NCBI GenBank assembly: GCA_964023275.1
Contig: OZ029923.1
Span: 3,235,041-3,299,040 of the forward strand
DNA length: 64,000 bases
Direction of reading: 5' to 3'
Source: Norana najaformis
Taxonomy: Eukaryota > Annelida > Clitellata > Crassiclitellata > Hormogastridae
Part shown: positions 1 to 12,941 of the stretch, piece by piece
Layout of the letters: every line of letters starts with the position of its first letter
Position numbering within the stretch: the stretch's first letter is position 1
The notes under the pieces: model-generated
Database searches by the model: none
What the model saw: only the letters and a program-made list of their open reading frames with translations
Told to the model about the DNA's origin: nothing
Position numbers and translations under genes: made by a program

Positions 1-3
1 TAT

Positions 4-83
4 TGATAAGCACTTGGTGTTCGCGGTTCGCATAATAATCAGCCACGATTGGTATGTGAACCGCGAACGCCATTCGCTTATCA
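4..83. repeat. Imperfect 31-bp inverted repeat
   Basis: Arms 4-34 and 53-83 (TGATAAGC...GTTCGCGGTTC...CATA) pair with five mismatches. It lies just before the perfect palindrome at 127-230. Confidence 0.8.
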
Positions 84-126
84 GTAATGTATATTCATAC
101 ATCAATAAAGAATATTCATTATTCCA

Positions 127-230
127 GAGATTTGAATCACGGTCCTTACACGGCGACCATAAACGACGTGTGCGCTTGAATGCGCACACGTCGTTTATGG
201 TCGCCGTGTAAGGACCGTGATTCAAATCTC
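127..230. repeat. Perfect 49-bp inverted repeat with 6-base loop
   Basis: Arms 127-175 and 182-230 are exact reverse complements around TTGAAT. The arm sequence (TTTATGGTCGCCGTGTAAGG) resembles 33735-33790, which lies beside another copy of the repeat at 235-345, so the arms are probably from an interspersed element. Confidence 0.95.
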
Positions 231-234
231 AGAA

Positions 235-345
235 GATTTGTATGTATGAATGTACAGCGGTACAGCGATGTGGAAAGGGATCTCACCTGATAAATTAATT
301 GAACAATGAGCAGGATCGAGGCTATATGGTCGCTATCGGAAATAT
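235..345 (+). repeat. Interspersed repeat (GAGCAGGATCGAGGC family)
   Basis: GAACAATGAGCAGGATCGAG and TATGGTCGCTAT. Closer copies are 54250-54372 and 54415-54535, each with CATTCAAACAGGCAGCGGTG and GAGCAGGGTCGAGGCCATAC. Reverse pieces are at 17400-17445 and 33665-33790. Type unknown. Confidence 0.5.
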
Positions 346-360
346 GTGAATTTCATTACT

Positions 361-493
361 CTTGGATCTTGACCCGGAACCGAACCCTTTTGCCTATCGA
401 TTTTGTTTTGACTGAGCGCCTGTGAATAAGCTGGTCCCCGCGGCGCGGCTTTCGTTGGGCGCTGTAGACATCTTGGGATTACGATTACGATTG
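361..493 (+). mobile_element. LINE 3' end with GATTAC tail
   Basis: Same 3' UTR as the copy at 21650-22172, starting GGATCTTGACCCGGAACC and ending in repeated GATTAC units. Little decay, so a fairly recent insertion. Confidence 0.7.
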
Positions 494-1090
494 TATGTCT
501 CCAGTGGTTGGAGAACGCCCACTTCTTAATTAATATGCAGACTGTAACTTTTATCCGAGCCATCGGTGACGCCATTTAAAACGCCCTCTAGTTTCTAAGA
601 AATCCGATCAGAATTGTAAAACATTGCCTCATGGAATGTGGTGGAAGTTTCTTACGGGCTTGGGGGGGTGGGCTGACAGAGAAGCAAGTTTGCAAACAGG
701 CAGACAGAGAGACTGACTGAGAGGGAGACAGGCAGGCAGACAGGACTGCGCGTAGGCAGAGGGCGTTGTCTGTAAAGCTTTTTCCTCGCTTGTTCTTTGA
801 CCCTTCTTAGTTCACGTTGTTGTAAATCTCGGCTTGTCTTATAATTTTTGTATATTTTTATACCCAGAGACCGATCTATTCAAACTTTTTGCTTATTTTG
901 CCAGACCCTAGGATCGGTTCCTTCCGATCCGTTCAAGTATTAAACGGACATTTTCTTGAGTTTCATGAATTACAGCTGTTTTCACCATAATTGTATTGTG
1001 TCCAGATGCCTTTCCAAGGTTTTATGTTTGTGATGCTGAAAGATGCCTTTAAGAAGTTACAAATTGGCGTTATTTTAAGAGTCTTGATAC

Positions 1091-1250
1091 ACATGTATGT
1101 ATACATACATACATACATACATACCTACATTCATACATACATACATACGTACATGCATACATACCTACATTCATACATACATACATACATACGTACATGC
1201 ATACATACGTACCTACATTCATACATACATACATACATACATGTGTATGT
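1091..1250. repeat. (ACAT)n microsatellite
   Basis: Imperfect ACAT units with ACCTACATTC interruptions. Long open frames here on both strands (Tyr/His/Thr or Met/Tyr/Val/Cys) are by-products of the repeat. Confidence 0.95.
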
Positions 1251-1599
1251 ACATAGGTACACACAGTGCAGTGGAATGTGCGGGTTTCAGCTTCACTTGG
1301 GATGGTTACTCTGTGGATCTTTGAAGAAAAAAACACACACTGATCAGTGACGTTGAATTGTAGCGCTCAACAAAGAAATAATAATAATAATAATATGAAT
1401 AATAATAATAATGATAGGACGAGGCCTGATTTTCCAGATACCATTTAACAGTGCATAGCATAATTTTTTGTTCATGAGTGATTACACTTACCTCGGGTTA
1501 AAATAATGATAATAGTAGTGATAATATTAATAATGTAACGATCCTACAGGTTTGACTGAGGTTGTTGTTAGTTAAGTAGCGTAGTGACCTACTGAATGG

Positions 1600-1915
1600 C
1601 ACCTAAGGTGTATGGTTGAATGTACCTAAGGTTAATGTACCTAAGGTCCCTCGTCAAGGTACCTAAGAATACCTAAGGCCCATATTAATGGTGCCTAAGG
1701 TTGAGTTACCTAAGGTCCATAGTTAAGGTACCTAATGGTGCCTAAGGTCTATAGTAAGGGTACCTAAAGTTGAGGTACCTAAGGTCTATAGTAAAGGTAC
1801 CTAATGGTGCCTAAGGTCTATAGTAAGGGTACCTAAGGTCTATGGTTGAGTGTACATAAGGTCTGGGTACCTAAGGGTACCTAAGTTCTGTAGTGAAGGT
1901 ACCTAAGGCGGCCTA
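1600..1915. repeat. GGTACCTAAGG minisatellite
   Basis: More than fifteen units of the type GGTACCTAAGGTC and ATGGTGCCTAAGGTCTATAG with variable spacing. CCTAAGG recurs throughout. Confidence 0.9.
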
Positions 1916-2017
1916 TATAAAGGGGGAATTGGTCTTAGATTACGCTCTGCCTCTGATGTCGTCTTGGATTTCATCGTGCCATCGGACTTTATCTTGCCTC
2001 GGGATCGCGTATAATAT

Positions 2018-2428
2018 GTATTTATGTATGTATGTATGTATGTATGTATTTATGTATGTATTTATGTTTGTGTATACGTATGTATGCATGTATGTATGTA
2101 TTTATGTATGTATGTATGTATGTATGTATGTATTTTTGTTTATACGTATGTATGCATGTATGTATGTATGTATTTATGTATGTATTTATTTTTGTGTATA
2201 CGTATGTATGCATGTATGTATGTATTTATGTATGTATGTATGTATGTATTTATTTATTTTTGTTTATACGTGTGTATGCATGTATGTATGTATGTATGTA
2301 TTTATGTATGTATTTATTTTTGTGTATATGTATGTATGCATGTATGTGTGTATTTGTGTATGTATGTATGAATGTATGTATATGTATGTACATTTGTTAT
2401 TATGTGTGTATGTACGTATGTATGTATG
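2018..2428. repeat. (TATG)n microsatellite with ~60-bp higher-order period
   Basis: TATG units broken at regular intervals by TATTTTTGTGTATACG blocks, giving a higher-order unit of about 60 bases repeated five or six times. Confidence 0.9.
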
Positions 2429-3235
2429 ATCATTTTGAGTTCGTTTTTGCGGTTTCAATTATAACTGTCAACTTTAAGTGTCGTGCTTGTTGTAAATCAA
2501 TGAAGTAATTTGTAAACGTGTAGGCTTTGTTAATTCAGCCTCCTGGTAAACCACGGGAGCCTTACCCGCGGACTGAACTTTAGAACGGGTGCTGGTTAGG
2601 GTGGATAGGTCATCGGGTGTGCCTTTGGACCAGCCGCCCGTTGGAATCATTGGTACCCCCCGAATTCCTTCACAATAATAAGAATAAGAATACGTGTGTA
2701 ATGTAAGGGTGTGTGTGAGAGAGAGAGATCTATGTGCTAATAAACAATGATCGCTATTGGCAGTGCGAAACAATTTCAGCGTTTAAAAATGACAAGACAA
2801 TAGCCATTATTAGGAAATTTGGAAAACCCTAACACACAGTTTTAAACAACACAGAACTGTCTAAAAAGGCAAAGCAGTTCGTCCTCGTGAACCGAACGAT
2901 TGTTTATGATTATGCTGTTTGATAATTGCTTATAACAGAATTCAGTGGATATGTACTTTTCAAGGACACGTAAAAAATCGCCGGTTTCTGCTTATCGGAA
3001 GTCAAAGCTCTTCTATCAAAGCTGAAAACTGATTTGGAAAGTGCACAGATAAATTCGGTTGCAACGATGTGGCGGTCGTTTGCAATAAATTGATAAGCTG
3101 TATAACTAGGTGTTTAATGAACAAGGAAGTAATTGGAAGTCGTTAGTGCCCTGGACACGTTTTCTGGGATGCACTCGACATGTTAAAATTTAAGGACTAA
3201 TGTAAGGGAAGAGAGTACATGCCCTACATGACAGT

Positions 3236-3606
3236 TGTATGTATGTGTATGTGTGTGCATGTATTTATGTGCATATGTATTTATGTATGTATGTATGTAT
3301 GTGCATGTATGCATGTATGTATGTACGTATGTATGTGTGTGTCTGCATGTATTTATGTATGTATATATGTATGTATGTGTGCATGTATTTTTGTGTATAT
3401 GTATGCATGCATGCATGGATTTATGTATGTAGGTATGTATGTATGTATTTGTGTATGTATGTACATATGTTATGTGTATGTATGTATGTATATGTATGTA
3501 CATACTGTATGCATGTATTTGCATGTATGTATGTTATTATGCGTGTGTATGTATGTGTGTGTGTGTATGTATGAGATTGTTTTGTAGGTATTTATGTATA
3601 TGTATT
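3236..3606. repeat. (TATG)n microsatellite
   Basis: Degenerate TATG/TGTG units; no gene. Another similar run is at 34272-34525. Confidence 0.9.
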
Positions 3607-3872
3607 TGTGTACCTTGAGATTTATGCTGAGCCTTTTTGGAAATTCCGAGACCCATTATAGTTCAAGAAGAAACAGTTGGAATGATAGATTTTGCCATTC
3701 AGGTCACACTCTTTCCTGTCATGGAAAGACTGCATTCCCAAGGATTACAATTAAGTGTAACGTTTACTTGCCTATTTAATTACCTATTTACTCACCTACG
3801 TATTCATCTACTTACTTTTATGTGGTTACCTTACAGAAACTGTAATTTTGTGTGGTCTCTTCTCTTTTACAG

Positions 3873-3961
3873 TTCCAGGCGATTCTCCATCCATTACTCC
3901 TGGTGGATTTTTTGTCATCGAACACAATGCATCGCATCGCAACATCAAACTGTTCTTCCAG
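3873..3961 (+). CDS. receptor A exon: first half of fibronectin III domain D4
   Basis: Acceptor follows TTTTACAG and donor is GTAGTT. It enters with two bases of a split codon and leaves in phase 0. It encodes [19 protein letters not shown] and then NIKLFFQ, strands A and B of an FnIII fold, with one N-glycosylation site (NAS). The upstream exon that should supply the first codon base was not identified. Confidence 0.75.
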
Positions 3962-6900
3962 GTAGTTGCATTTCCTTACACATTTTACAACTACAGGTTG
4001 TATGCTTTACCGTCGATGACCTGCTTGTCCCGTTGGTCTGGAAAGCCATGACTAAGCGCAGAAGTTTTGCTGTAGACGGCCAGAAGGACAGTCCAGCGCA
4101 TGAGAAATAATGCTCAGGTCTTTATGTGTAAGTAAATTTCCCCCTCCAATGACCAATAACTTTCTCACAGGCCGTAAATATCAAACTTCATAAATCTCCA
4201 GTTTTGCACTAAATTTTCACAATTTTACTGATCTTTTTCTGCGTTTTTGTCTGGTAACCTGAGACAGGAGCTTCTCTGCCTTTCTCTCCTCTCTTCCACA
4301 AGCTCTTGAAGGCCCTTTTTTCCCCAGTGGCGTTGGGTTGTCCAGTCGGGAGCGCCTCTCAGGAGTGTATCTTGAAGTGGCGCTTTATAAATTCCTGATT
4401 ACGATTACGATCATTGCAGTGGGTGCAAACACGCCAGTTGCGCAGACTAAGGTTATGGCTTTATGCCACATAGTGGTCTGTTGAATGGTCTGTAATTATC
4501 CAACAATTGCAGCTTCGAGCCTGCTGAGTGGACTGCGTGTAATGACCCTTCACAAGCTGTTTGCTTCCACTTTTTTTGCGTGTGAGAATCGGATTTATGG
4601 CATTGCACGAGTAATAAATGCAGTCAATAAATGAATAATCAAAAAACCGGGTTTCGCCAGATGTGGAAAATGTTTTGGTTTTTACTTTTTTGCGATGATT
4701 TCTCGTGATCAACTGATCTATTACGGTTATTTATTTATTCGCCAACCATTTTTCAAATTTATGTTTGTGTTATTGCTTTTATCTGGATCCAGTTGTTAGT
4801 TACACTGAATCCTCTCAATGACTGGCTTCTTATAACACATGTCTGACATAATGCAGTCAGCAACATGGATCTGAGGTTTAACATGGCTCTTCAAAACAGT
4901 CTCGTTATAACATAACTTATAAAAGCATCAGAACACAGCCTTGAATATAAAAACCTCGAATAATAACACTTCCTATAACACAGCTTCATTGTAACACAGC
5001 ATTGTTATAACAGCCTTGTTACAACACAACCTTGTTATAACAGTTTTATCGTAACACAGCCTTGTTAAGACAGCTTTGTTATAGCATAACTTTCTTATAA
5101 CAGTTTCATCATAACAGCCCTGCTATGGTTAAACTTGGTTTTGAATCAGTTATGAGCTTACATGCCATGTTGTATTAGCCGCCTGTATATCAATTATGTG
5201 AGAGGGTTTTCCATACAGTTTTCTCCTCTGGATTGCCCCTTTGACGCCAGCACTTGCAATATTTTACATGAAACTATTCTGGCTATCTAGATTGTTGGTT
5301 GTTGGTGATTCAATAAACAATGATTGATTGATTGATTGATAACAGCCTTGCTATAACACAAGCTTGTTATAACAGCTACCTAATAACGCAGCCTTGTTAT
5401 AACACAGCCTTGTTATAACACAATCTTGTTATTATATAACCCTGTTATTACACAATTTATAGCAGCTAGCTTATAACACAGCCTTGTTATAGCCTAACTT
5501 ATGATATAACCATGTTATAACAACAGCTACCTCATAGCACAACCTTGTTATAACACAACCTTGTTATTATATAACCCTTTTATAACAACTTATAACAGCT
5601 ACCTCATAACAGCCTTGTTATAACATAACCTTGTTATAACATACCTACAAAAATTGACAGATCTGTTAACCTACGTTTCTCCACAGCCTGTTGATGACTT
5701 TCATTCGCATGGCGAGGTCAAAGGTTATCGAGTGAGGTATTCTGTGGGAAATTCCACGACTGATTACGAGACCCCACCAGATTTGAAGTGGAGTGTGGAT
5801 CTGGCGCTGGAAATGAACAGCACATACACTGTTTCCATGGACATGAAAACAGTTGTGGGTTATAATGAATCGCTCACACCTAAGACGATTGTAATCGACC
5901 GACAGTCGGAATGTGAGTTGAAGCGTCTTGTCCATGTATATGCATGTGTGTATGTATGTATATATGTATGTATGTATTTATGTATGTATGCATGCATATA
6001 TGTATGTATGTATTTATGTATTTACATATGTATATACAGGGTGGGCCAGAAGTATTTGTTCAACTTAATTTGATGCATTAAGCATACACTTACTTGCTAA
6101 ACTGCCTAAGTTATAGGCCTTCAAAGTTGAACAAATACTTCTGGCCCACCCTGTATGTATGTATGTATTTTTGTATGTATATGTATGTATGTATATATAT
6201 GTATATATGTATGTATGTATGTATGTATTTATGTATGTATATATGTATGTATGGATGCATATATGTATGTATATATGTATGTATCTATGTATGTGTATGT
6301 ATCTATGTATGTATATATGTATGTATGTATATATATGTATGTATGTAGGGATGCATGTATGTATGTATATATGTATGTATCTGTGTGTGTGTGTATGCAT
6401 GCATGTATGTGTATGTATGTATGTGTATGTATGTATGTATTTTATTTATCTTCTTGTTTATGTATGTGTGAGTGCATGTATGTATGCATATGTGTTGTAT
6501 ATATTCTGGTAAGTTTCTTTAGAGGCATGTAAATAAATATGTTACCTTTATCTTCATCCTTCTGAGGAGTTTATATGGGAAAATGTAATCAAATGTGTTT
6601 ATCGTTACCTTTATCTTCCTGAGGACTTTCTCTGGAGTGGTGTAAATAAGTTGCCTTTGCAAACAAATGTTTTACCTTTACCGTTTTTAGTTGACATAGT
6701 TGATACTTTATTTAGTTTATTTGTTTGTGTAGTTTATTTGTGTTTAAATTTTTATGTAGCACCTTTTAAAACCCTCTAACAGTGCTAGTATATGTCGAGA
6801 AGGTCTAAGAGGTGAGATATTTCTGAAATGTTTCTCTCTGATTTTATTGATAAGGTTTGGATTTGTGGTGTGGAAATGTCCCGAAGGACAGTCCAGTGCA

Positions 6901-9900
6901 TGAGAAATAATGCTCAGGTCTTCATGTGCAAGTAAATTTTCCCCTCCAATGACCAATAGCTTTCTCACAGGCCGTAAATATCAGTCTTCATAAATCTCCA
7001 GGTTTGCTCTAATTTTGCACCATTTTACGGGTCTTTTTTGTGTCTTTTTATTTTGATCTTCTAGTGCCACCGTTTCCTAAGAATTTCGTTGTGCAAACCG
7101 ATGACGAAGGGACGTACATACTCAGCTGGACTCTGGTTGACCAGGCTTCGTCATACACTCTGTATTGGTGCAGCAGTGGCCTCAGACAGTTTAATTGCAT
7201 GGTAGGGAACCAGTTTTCTTTCGTTATATGACGCATTTCCGTTGACTTTCCCATGAATACTAAAGTCTTGTTTTGAGAGAGCTTTGAAAGAGTAAAAAAT
7301 ACTATGAACATTGAGAAAGCTTTTGAACAGCTTTTATAGACTTCAAAACACACCGAAACAACTCTGCTTCACTCTTTGGCCTGAGTCACTCATTCACTGT
7401 CATTCAATCATTCACTCACTCTTTCCCTTTCATTCATTCATTCATTCATTCACTCATTCATTTGCTCATTCATTCATTCACTCACTTATGAGGTTGTACA
7501 GATTTGTTGTCTACTGTAGAACCCATTGGACTGGAAGGTTCTACCGTCAAACCAGATAAACCAGCCAAACCAGACCTCATACGTCCTGAAGGTGGTTGGA
7601 CTACCTGACTTGACTGTGCGTTTTGCGATTTCGGTGGAGAGTGTCACTTCTTCTGGGAAAACAGTGAGCAGTGGAATGCTGATCGCCAACTGCACTTTCT
7701 CAAAAAATAAAGGTAATTGCCATTTGCTCCATTTTCACCTGTAAATGTGAGCTCTCCTCGACTTGCCCTATCTCCTGAAGTCGCGCCTTCTCGGTGGCTG
7801 GGCCCTCTACATAGAATGGCCTCCCTTTTAATCTACCTGTCCTTCTAACGAGGGATTCTAGACGCGCTTTTCACCAACTGTTAAAAACTGTTCTCTTTCA
7901 CCTGAGTTGGGGTGGGAGCACCTCTGGTTGTACTACTTGAAGGGGTGCTATAAGTTCTCTGAATGAGTGAGTGAGTGCGTGAATGTGTGAATGAATGAAT
8001 GAAAGTGAATGAGTGAGTGAGGGAGTGAGTGAAGCAACCGAACTTTTAAATAATCCTATCCTGCACAAGATCCTGGGGACCATCCTACGACCTATGTTGC
8101 CTTCATGATCGATATCCACCTTAGTAACTTGCTGGCCGTTCCTGTCTGACCCTTCGGGTTCTGACCCGGCACGAAAACTGACCCAACAACCTGGCGCTTG
8201 CTGGCTTGATTTGATATAGCGCCGGTGAATAAGCTGGCACTGAAACTTTCGGAGATTTACATTATATTCCAGCAGTGACCGCTACAGGATTGCTTGCATG
8301 GGGGCAAAAGCATTTCCAGAGGGGCGCCACATGCTGGCAGTCAACCATGCACAGGTCTGGTAGTAGTAGTAGTTTAACGACATCTTGTGGCAACAAAGGC
8401 CGTTGACGTCGCCCTCCTCCATTACCAAGGCTTGGGACTGGCACTACCCGACTAAAGGCAATGGCAGAATGAAACTTATTTTGTAGTAATAGTAGTTCCA
8501 ATGTTTAACGACATCTTGTGGCATCGTTGACTTCGCCCTCCTCCTTTATCCAGGCTTCGGACTGGCACTTCCCGAGTACGGCAGTGGAGGGTCTGGTCAT
8601 ATAACCAAGAGGGGCGCGGGGGGCGAACTACCCCGACGCCTAGGGCTAAATCCGCCACTGCATCCTAGACAGCTACGTGATTTGGGCCAATAGCTAAAAC
8701 ACGCTTCGTCCGAATCGTAGCAGGTGGTTGCTACTAGCTGTCATTGGGTTCAGTGTTTGTCTAACTAAGGTGTATGGCAGTGGTGCAGATGACTGGTTCA
8801 ACCAGTTCGTAGGACCAAGGACCCCACGGCCTCAGCTGGTTGGAGAGGTTGATTTGTTTAAACTACACTGAAATGCCACAAGGAAATTAAAAGAATTGGG
8901 GATAGACGCATTCTCAAAGCGCAAAGACGTCGACTCGAAGCCAGGTCCATTGGCTTTATGCCACCCGGGGATTAGATGAGTGATGTGGTTTCCCGTTGCC
9001 TTCCTCACAGACAGTTGTGGTTGAGCAACTTGTCCAAGGTCGCTAAGCATACGCAGTGGCTTGAGGCAGATTCGAACCCGCGACCCTCCTGTTACAAGGC
9101 ACCGACCATACCACTACACCACCGCGTCCCACATATATTATAACATGAGATAATAATATTTATTATTAATTTTGCTATTATTATTTTTTACTAAAATTTT
9201 TTCTGTAATCTATCTTGCAGAACTGAAGCCTCCGGAAAATATAATCGTGATGCCAACAGATCAAAATTCTGTCACAGTGCATTTATCTCGGCCAGACAGG
9301 ACATCCTCGTTCGACAAATGCGCAGAAATGGCCTATGCGTCTCACTATCTTATATCCTACTGGCCGGAAAACCGTTACAAAAAACCCGGTATGATCTCCT
9401 GAATGTTTCAAAATGTGTTTTTTGTCGAGTTAAGATAAAGAAAAGTGAGATTTTTCTAGTTTCGTGCGCCACCCCAACACTTTTCTTCCTGCTGTAACAC
9501 ACACTTCTTTAGATCACTTAGGTAATTGAGTAAGTGGGTAAATAAGTAAGTAATTGAGTAAGTGGGTAAATAAGTAAGTAGGTAATGTAATGACGACAAT
9601 TTATATAGCATCTTAAGTAGCAGGCTACTTCTAGGGTGCATTACAAAGTCAAAAGTCAGCCCAAGTACTAAGAGTTATGCTCTAAATAGAATTTCAGGTA
9701 AGTATGTAAGTTCATGTAATTGTAATCAAAAATTTATAAAGCGCCACTTCAGGGTATACTCATCAGAGGCGCTTCCGGCCCGACGACCCAGAACCACTGG
9801 GGAACAAGTAGGTCTTCAAGCGCTTGCGGAAGAGAGGGGGAAAGGCTGAGAAGTTCATGCCGCAGGTCAACAGACAGGCAATTCCAAGATCTAGGGCCAG

Positions 9901-12865
9901 CCACAGCAAACCTTCTGCGTTGAGAAGTATGTATGTATGAAGAAACTTAATACAGCAGCTTTTAAGTACCTCACTGAAGCGCTGTAACTATCTAACTGGC
10001 GTAAAGAAGTGCGTCGTATGGCAGTAAGTGAGTGAGTTGTATTGTATTGTATTGTATTTGGTTACTTATTTAGCGTTTCTTGCAAAACAAACTACTCAGA
10101 GGCGCTTCCAGCCTGAGAACACTTAGGAAATAAGAATGTCTTTAAAACAACGAGCTGACTCAGCTCTATCACCAACAGTGACCCTTGCACGAAACGATAG
10201 AAGAAGTCCATTCCATAGAGATGGGCCAGCAACAGCAAAATCCCTCTGCTGTGCAAGGGAGAACCTAACACGAGGAACAGATAGATCCAGACGACTTAGA
10301 GAACGTAGAGGACGGGATGAGTTGTGTGAAGTTTTAACATGTTGTGCATTTTTGCATTCGTAATGAGGGCTTTGCTTAGAGGTGTGGGGGATTCTTTGCA
10401 GTGATTAGCTGTTGATGTTTCTCTAGATGAAACTGTGGTGGAGTCTTTCCTGGATTCCGTGGTAATCAGTGGACTTGAGGAGGGTAAAACTTACGAGTTC
10501 CAAATTCAGAGCTTGTCAGAGAATGGGAATTCCAGTATTGCTGCATTGATCAAAAGTGTGGCATTGAATGCACGTGCAGGTAAGCATCCAGTTGTAGTAG
10601 TGTGATTTGTTCAGGTGTGATTTTGGAATTAAATCACGTGTGAAATTTCAATTTATGTATGTATACATGTAAGCCTGAATAATGTATGTATACATGTATT
10701 TGTGTGCATTCATGCATGTATGTATGTATGTATGTGAGTGAATTATTGTATGTATGTATGAGTGCATATGTAAGCATATATGTATGTATGTATGTGATTG
10801 AATTATTGTATGTATGTATGAGTGCATATGTAAGCATATATGTATGTATGTATGTGATTGAATTATTGTATGTATGTATGAGTGCATATGTAAGCATGTA
10901 TGTATGTATGTATGTGATTGAATTATTGTATGTATGTATGAGTGCATATGTAAGCATGTATGTATGTATGTATGTGATTGAATTATTGTATGTATGTATG
11001 AGTGCATATGTAAGCATGTATGTATGTATGTATGTGATTGAATTATTGTATGTATGTATGAGTGCATATGTAAGCATGTATGTATATATGTATGTATATG
11101 TGATTGAATCTATGTATGTATGTATATATGTGTGTGTCAGGTGTATATGTAGGATTGTGCGAGATTTGACTGTAATTGTAGGACAAAGCCGGGTGTGATT
11201 TTGAGGGGTTTGATTTTTGAGAATTAGAAGGGTGCGATTGCGGGATTGAAGTAGCGTGTTGCTAGCAGCAAGACCACTTTTTAACATCGGTATCACTTTT
11301 TGACTTCAGTACCACTTTTTGACTTCTGTATCACTTATGCCTTTTGTACCACTTAAGACTTTTGTACCACTTATGACTTCAGTACCACTTTATGACTTCT
11401 GTATCACTTCTGACTTCATGTACAACTTTATGACTTCTCTATCAATTATGACTTCAGTACGACTTTATGACTTATGACTTCTGAATCACTTATGACTTCA
11501 TTATCACTTTATGACTTATGTACCACTTATGAATTCCGCACTACTTTATGACTTCTGCACCACTTTATGACTTCTCTACCACTTGACTACAGTATGATAG
11601 TATCTCGTTTAATTCCCACCTCCTTTAAGAAACGTGGAGTGGGGAAGCCAAATTGGTTCTTTTATTTTTTTCTTTACAGTGGAAGAGAATGCATCTCCAG
11701 TTGCAATTGTCATAGCGCTGGTGGTTGTGGTTTGTGTTGCAATTTGTGCCATACCTGTTGTTGTCAAATTGATCAGGTAAGAGTTGCAGCTGAACTAAAA
11801 CTTCTGAGCACCATATCTGTGCCAGAAACCTTCGAGACTTTCCTTAAAGGCTCTATATAAATGTCTAGATATCTACATAAATACATACACTCATGCATAC
11901 ATATTATATGGGTGCATACGTTCTTACGTATATATGCCTACATACCAATACATTGATATATATATATATTTATGTATGTATATATGTGTGTGTGTGTACG
12001 TGTTTGTGTGTGTGTATACATACATACACACATTGATACTTGCATGCATACTTTAAGCAACCATCAATTGATTGTCTTGTAAATACATTATGATAACGGC
12101 GCTATAGAAGTCATTATATTAGATTAGTTAGTGGCATGTACCAGGATTTGAACCTCAGATCCAATCTGCAGTTCTTCGTTTACAAGTGCACTTTTTGCAA
12201 GGAAGTGCAGTTCCTAAAAATAACTCGATTGACAGAGGGAGAAAAATTCATATTCTAGTTCTTCTTCAAGTTCTTTTTCAAGTTCTTTTTCAAGTTCTTC
12301 TTCAAGTTCTTCTTCAAGTTCTTTTTCAAGTTCTTCTTCAAGTTCTTTTTCAAGTTCTTTTTAAAGTTCTTCTTCAAGTTCTTCTTCAAGTTCTTTTTCA
12401 AGTTCTCTGCTCCGGGCAGGTTCGAACGTCCAATGGCGCCATTCCTGACGTTGTTGGGCCTCCTCCTTAAGTTTACAGTATCCGTCTACCATCATCCACT
12501 CTAGCAGCATTTGTCTAGGTCTTCCTCCTCTTTTCTTTTCCTCCATTCTTCCCTCTGTGATATCTTTCAGAAGGGAATCACCTCTCACAATGTGTCCAAT
12601 CCATTTCCTCTGCCTCATTCTTTTTGTAGCCATCAGAAGTCTTTTCTCTTCCACCTGTTGAAGCACCTCTTTGTTTGTTTTGAGCTCTGTCCATCTAACC
12701 TTCTAATGTTCTAGTAGAGTTAGTTAAATTAAATTACTATTTTATTGCTGTAATATTGTAGATGGTGGAAAAAGAAATGGCATATTGAGGTTAAAACTCC
12801 TCCAAAATATGTCAGTGACGCCCAGGGCATAGCGGTGCGTACTTCACATTTGCAGTGGTTTGATA

Positions 12866-12941
<76 letters not shown>

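Larger units (their letters stand above)
4079..7040 (+). repeat. Pair of duplicated ~160-bp intron blocks (4079-4245, 6881-7040)
   Basis: Both copies contain GAAGGACAGTCCAG, CATGAGAAATAATGCTCAGG and TTTCTCACAGGCCGTAAATA in the same order at roughly 90% identity. The second ends just before receptor A exon 7065. Confidence 0.85.

Noticed and set aside
1258-1325. ECAGFSFTWDGYSV peptide after a CACACAG acceptor-like site
   Set aside because: Looks faintly like a cytokine-receptor Cys-x-Trp strand but stops at once and has no partner Cys or good donor; taken as chance.
2022-2508. Long overlapping ORFs of Met-Tyr-Val-Cys or His-Thr-Tyr-Ile on both strands in TATG tracts
   Set aside because: Tetranucleotide repeats without stops read open in several frames; no start, splice or domain evidence. 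The same holds at 1091-1250, 3236-3606, 5938-6498, 10658-11150 and 34272-34525.
2438-2508. FAVSIITVNFKC peptide resembling an FnIII strand
   Set aside because: Short, runs out of a TATG repeat, no acceptor or donor in phase.
3650-3780. Possible receptor A exon with WNDRFCHSG or LQLSVTFTC
   Set aside because: Neither frame matches a cytokine-receptor, Ig or FnIII signature, and the acceptor has a poor pyrimidine tract; it cannot be joined in phase with confidence.
9040-9131. tRNA gene on the minus strand
   Set aside because: A and B boxes are present but there is no proper acceptor stem, and the sequence continues into a SINE body. The same applies to the other tRNA-like heads.
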